From Streptococcus equinus ATCC 9812 (GTDB lineage: Bacteria > Bacillota > Bacilli > Lactobacillales > Streptococcaceae), in the NCBI RefSeq assembly GCF_000187265.1, contig NZ_GL698434.1:62001-126000 (forward strand): a stretch of 64,000 bases of DNA, given 5' to 3'. The translations under genes and the position numbers were made by a program. Within the stretch, counting starts at the first letter, position 1; every line of letters starts with the position of its first letter. Of this stretch, positions 62,480-64,000 are shown in pieces. The notes under the pieces were generated by a model. The model worked only from the letters and a program-made list of their open reading frames with translations, did no database searches and had not been told where the DNA came from.

Positions 62480-64000
62480 TTAGTTACTGTTATTCGTTTT
62501 AATTGAAGAATTATGAAGCAAAGCATCCCATGCTTTTGTATAGTCGCTATCTGTTCCTCCAATCGCAAATTTATAAGTCATATTACCTGCACCTGTCTTA
62601 GCCCAATAACTTGTTGTTGTTTCACCACTAACATTTAGTGAGCGACCATTAACCGTTACCGTACCAGGCTGCAAACCAGTTGCTTTAAGAACGGTTGACT
62701 TCATCACATTTGAAGATAAATTATACTTACCTGTACCAAATGTATTTGAATTTGCATTGTAAATAGAGTTAACTAGATTAGCCATATACTGTGCATTGTA
62801 TCTATACCCTGCCATTGAGTCAAGCGACGTATTATCATCATTACCAGCCCAACCACCAAGTGTTACTTTCGGTGTTGATAACATCAACCAAACGTCGGTA
62901 TAGTTATCAGTCGTACCAGTCTTACCTGACCAATCTGCCTGAGCTGCTGAGCCATTAATAGCTTGTAAATCTTTATAGAACTCAGTCGTTGCACCACCTG
63001 TCACAACCTCTTTAAGAAGTTGATTCAAAATGCTTGCTGTCGCTTCTGAGAAGACACGAACTGGATTAGCCTTGTGTTTGTAAATAACATTACCTTGATT
63101 ATCTGTAATGCTGTCTACAAGGTAACCTTTCAAGTAAACACCACCATTTGAAATCATTTGATAAGCATTTACCTGTTGAAGAACGGTTGTTTCAATACCA
63201 CCACCTAAAGGTAAACTTTCAATATTGTAATTAACAATGCTATATCCCATTTTCTTCATGTATGACTCAACATCAACATTGTTATTGAGTAGCATTTGAT
63301 ACGTCCAATAAGCTGGAATATTCCATGATACATTTAGAGCTTCTTGAAGATTAATCATGCCAGTTCCGACATCATTACCGTGCATGATTGGCTGACCACT
63401 TGAAAAGTTTGTTGGATAGTTAGAAAGCATACTTGCACTACCAAGTAAACCTTGGTCGATAGCAATACCATAAGCAATAATCGGTTTGATACTTGAACCA
63501 GGTGAACGCGCGGTATCAAAGGCGTGGTTATTTTGGTTTGTTGAATAATCTCGCCCGCCGATAAATCCTAAAATAGCACCGGTAGAATTATCCATCAAGA
63601 CATTTCCGACATCAACGGTTTGTGAACTTCCTTGGTCAAGAGTGCTACCATATTGCGAAACCGCATTTTGCATAGCATTATAGACATTTTTATCAATCGT
63701 CGTCTTAACTTTATAGCCACCTTGTTGAAGTGTGTCTGAAGCTAGTTTACGGTATGATTCTTTCGTTGCATCATTTTTCAACTCTTGTTCAGAAACACCA
63801 TTTTTCTCAATCAAATAGTCATACATAATATCTTGTGCTTCTTCCAAGACTGAGTAATAGAGGAAATCATGATAACTTGTTGAGGCAGACGCAGGTTGAA
63901 TAAAGTCTTGACTGATATCATAAGACTTGTATTCATTGTATTCATCTTTGGTCAAATAGCCTGCGCGGTACATGTTATAAAGAACATCTTGCTGACGAGA
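62480..64000 (-). CDS. pbp1b: Penicillin-binding protein 1B (class A), C-terminal part
   Basis: The frame is open to the right edge, so the start and the glycosyltransferase core lie outside the window. Visible parts are a linker (RQQDVLYNMYRAGYLTK) and the transpeptidase domain, with SPGSSIKP (SxxK), SWNIPAYW as the SxN motif and SGKTGTTDNY (KTG). A C-terminal extracellular module (SLNVSGETTTSYWAKTGAGNMTYKFAIGG) follows. It cross-links peptidoglycan outside the membrane. In streptococci pbp1b lies upstream of rpoB in this order. Confidence 0.92.
   Translation of the reverse strand, partial: SRQQDVLYNMYRAGYLTKDEYNEYKSYDISQDFIQPASASTSYHDFLYYSVLEEAQDIMYDYLIEKNGVSEQELKNDATKESYRKLASDTLQQGGYKVKTTIDKNVYNAMQNAVSQYGSTLDQGSSQTVDVGNVLMDNSTGAILGFIGGRDYSTNQNNHAFDTARSPGSSIKPIIAYGIAIDQGLLGSASMLSNYPTNFSSGQPIMHGNDVGTGMINLQEALNVSWNIPAYWTYQMLLNNNVDVESYMKKMGYSIVNYNIESLPLGGGIETTVLQQVNAYQMISNGGVYLKGYLVDSITDNQGNVIYKHKANPVRVFSEATASILNQLLKEVVTGGATTEFYKDLQAINGSAAQADWSGKTGTTDNYTDVWLMLSTPKVTLGGWAGNDDNTSLDSMAGYRYNAQYMANLVNSIYNANSNTFGTGKYNLSSNVMKSTVLKATGLQPGTVTVNGRSLNVSGETTTSYWAKTGAGNMTYKFAIGGTDSDYTKAWDALLHNSSIKTNNSN

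Overview
The window is a contiguous piece of a low-GC Firmicutes chromosome and is almost certainly from a Streptococcus. Evidence: a cell-wall fructanase with an LPQTG anchor next to a lev-type PTS and four-component regulator, a complete comG operon whose first gene carries a SigX-type com box, the order nusG-secE-rpmG-pbp2a, pbp1b-rpoB-rpoC-DUF1033-comG-methyltransferase-ackA, and typical streptococcal small families (DUF3013, DUF4649, DUF4651). The gene content suggests a bovis/equinus-type or mutans-type streptococcus, but the species cannot be fixed by reading alone. Most genes lie on the minus strand.

Layout. 1-8.8 kb: the N-terminal part of a LacI-type repressor, prmA-rsmE, a GIY-YIG protein, DUF3013, GNAT-rarA, a 6S RNA and tRNA-Lys, an RclA/HAR-type flavoprotein, DUF4649 and galM. 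8.9-20.5 kb: leuS, a two-gene cassette resembling nucleotide-modification-associated domains (Nmad2-like and Nmad3), a patatin-like protein, a K+ channel, a small PASTA protein, nusG-secE-rpmG-pbp2a, and a divergent pseudouridine synthase. 20.6-24.7 kb: an accessory stretch with a TcaA-like membrane protein, a 26-residue hydrophobic peptide, an orphan bacteriocin-immunity-like gene, several strong inverted repeats, and a convergent pair made of a 20-residue SHP-like peptide and an Rgg-type regulator broken by two frameshifts. 24.8-30.3 kb: groESL under CIRCE, then an aromatic-amino-acid-type ABC transporter in which the substrate-binding protein and permease are fused (with one frameshift), preceded by a Tyr/Phe-rich leader peptide and an attenuator-like RNA region. 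30.3-41.8 kb: a fructan island with levDEFG-like mannose-family PTS genes, a levQRST-like four-component system, and the 1306-residue fructanase fruA. 42-54.6 kb: HAD phosphatase, ssbB with a com box, ytpR-thioredoxin-DUF4651, pepA, proC, CPBP protease, a decayed membrane gene with an XRE regulator, ackA, a methyltransferase, comGA-GG and DUF1033. 54.7-64 kb: rpoC, rpoB and the C-terminal part of pbp1b.

How the parts work together. FruA would release fructose from fructans at the cell wall. The LevQ/T binding proteins and the LevS-LevR pair would sense the sugar. The LevDEFG PTS would import it. The fruA and levD promoters share the same layout: a TTGTCA-N11-TGACAA palindrome followed 8-9 bp later by a catabolite-response element. 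The comG operon and ssbB share a TTCGAATA com box and belong to the transformation regulon. The most notable candidates for undescribed biology are the YYYFSFF leader-peptide attenuator ahead of the ABC transporter, the SHP-like peptide facing a broken Rgg gene, the paired fruA/levD operators, and the Nmad2/Nmad3 cassette.
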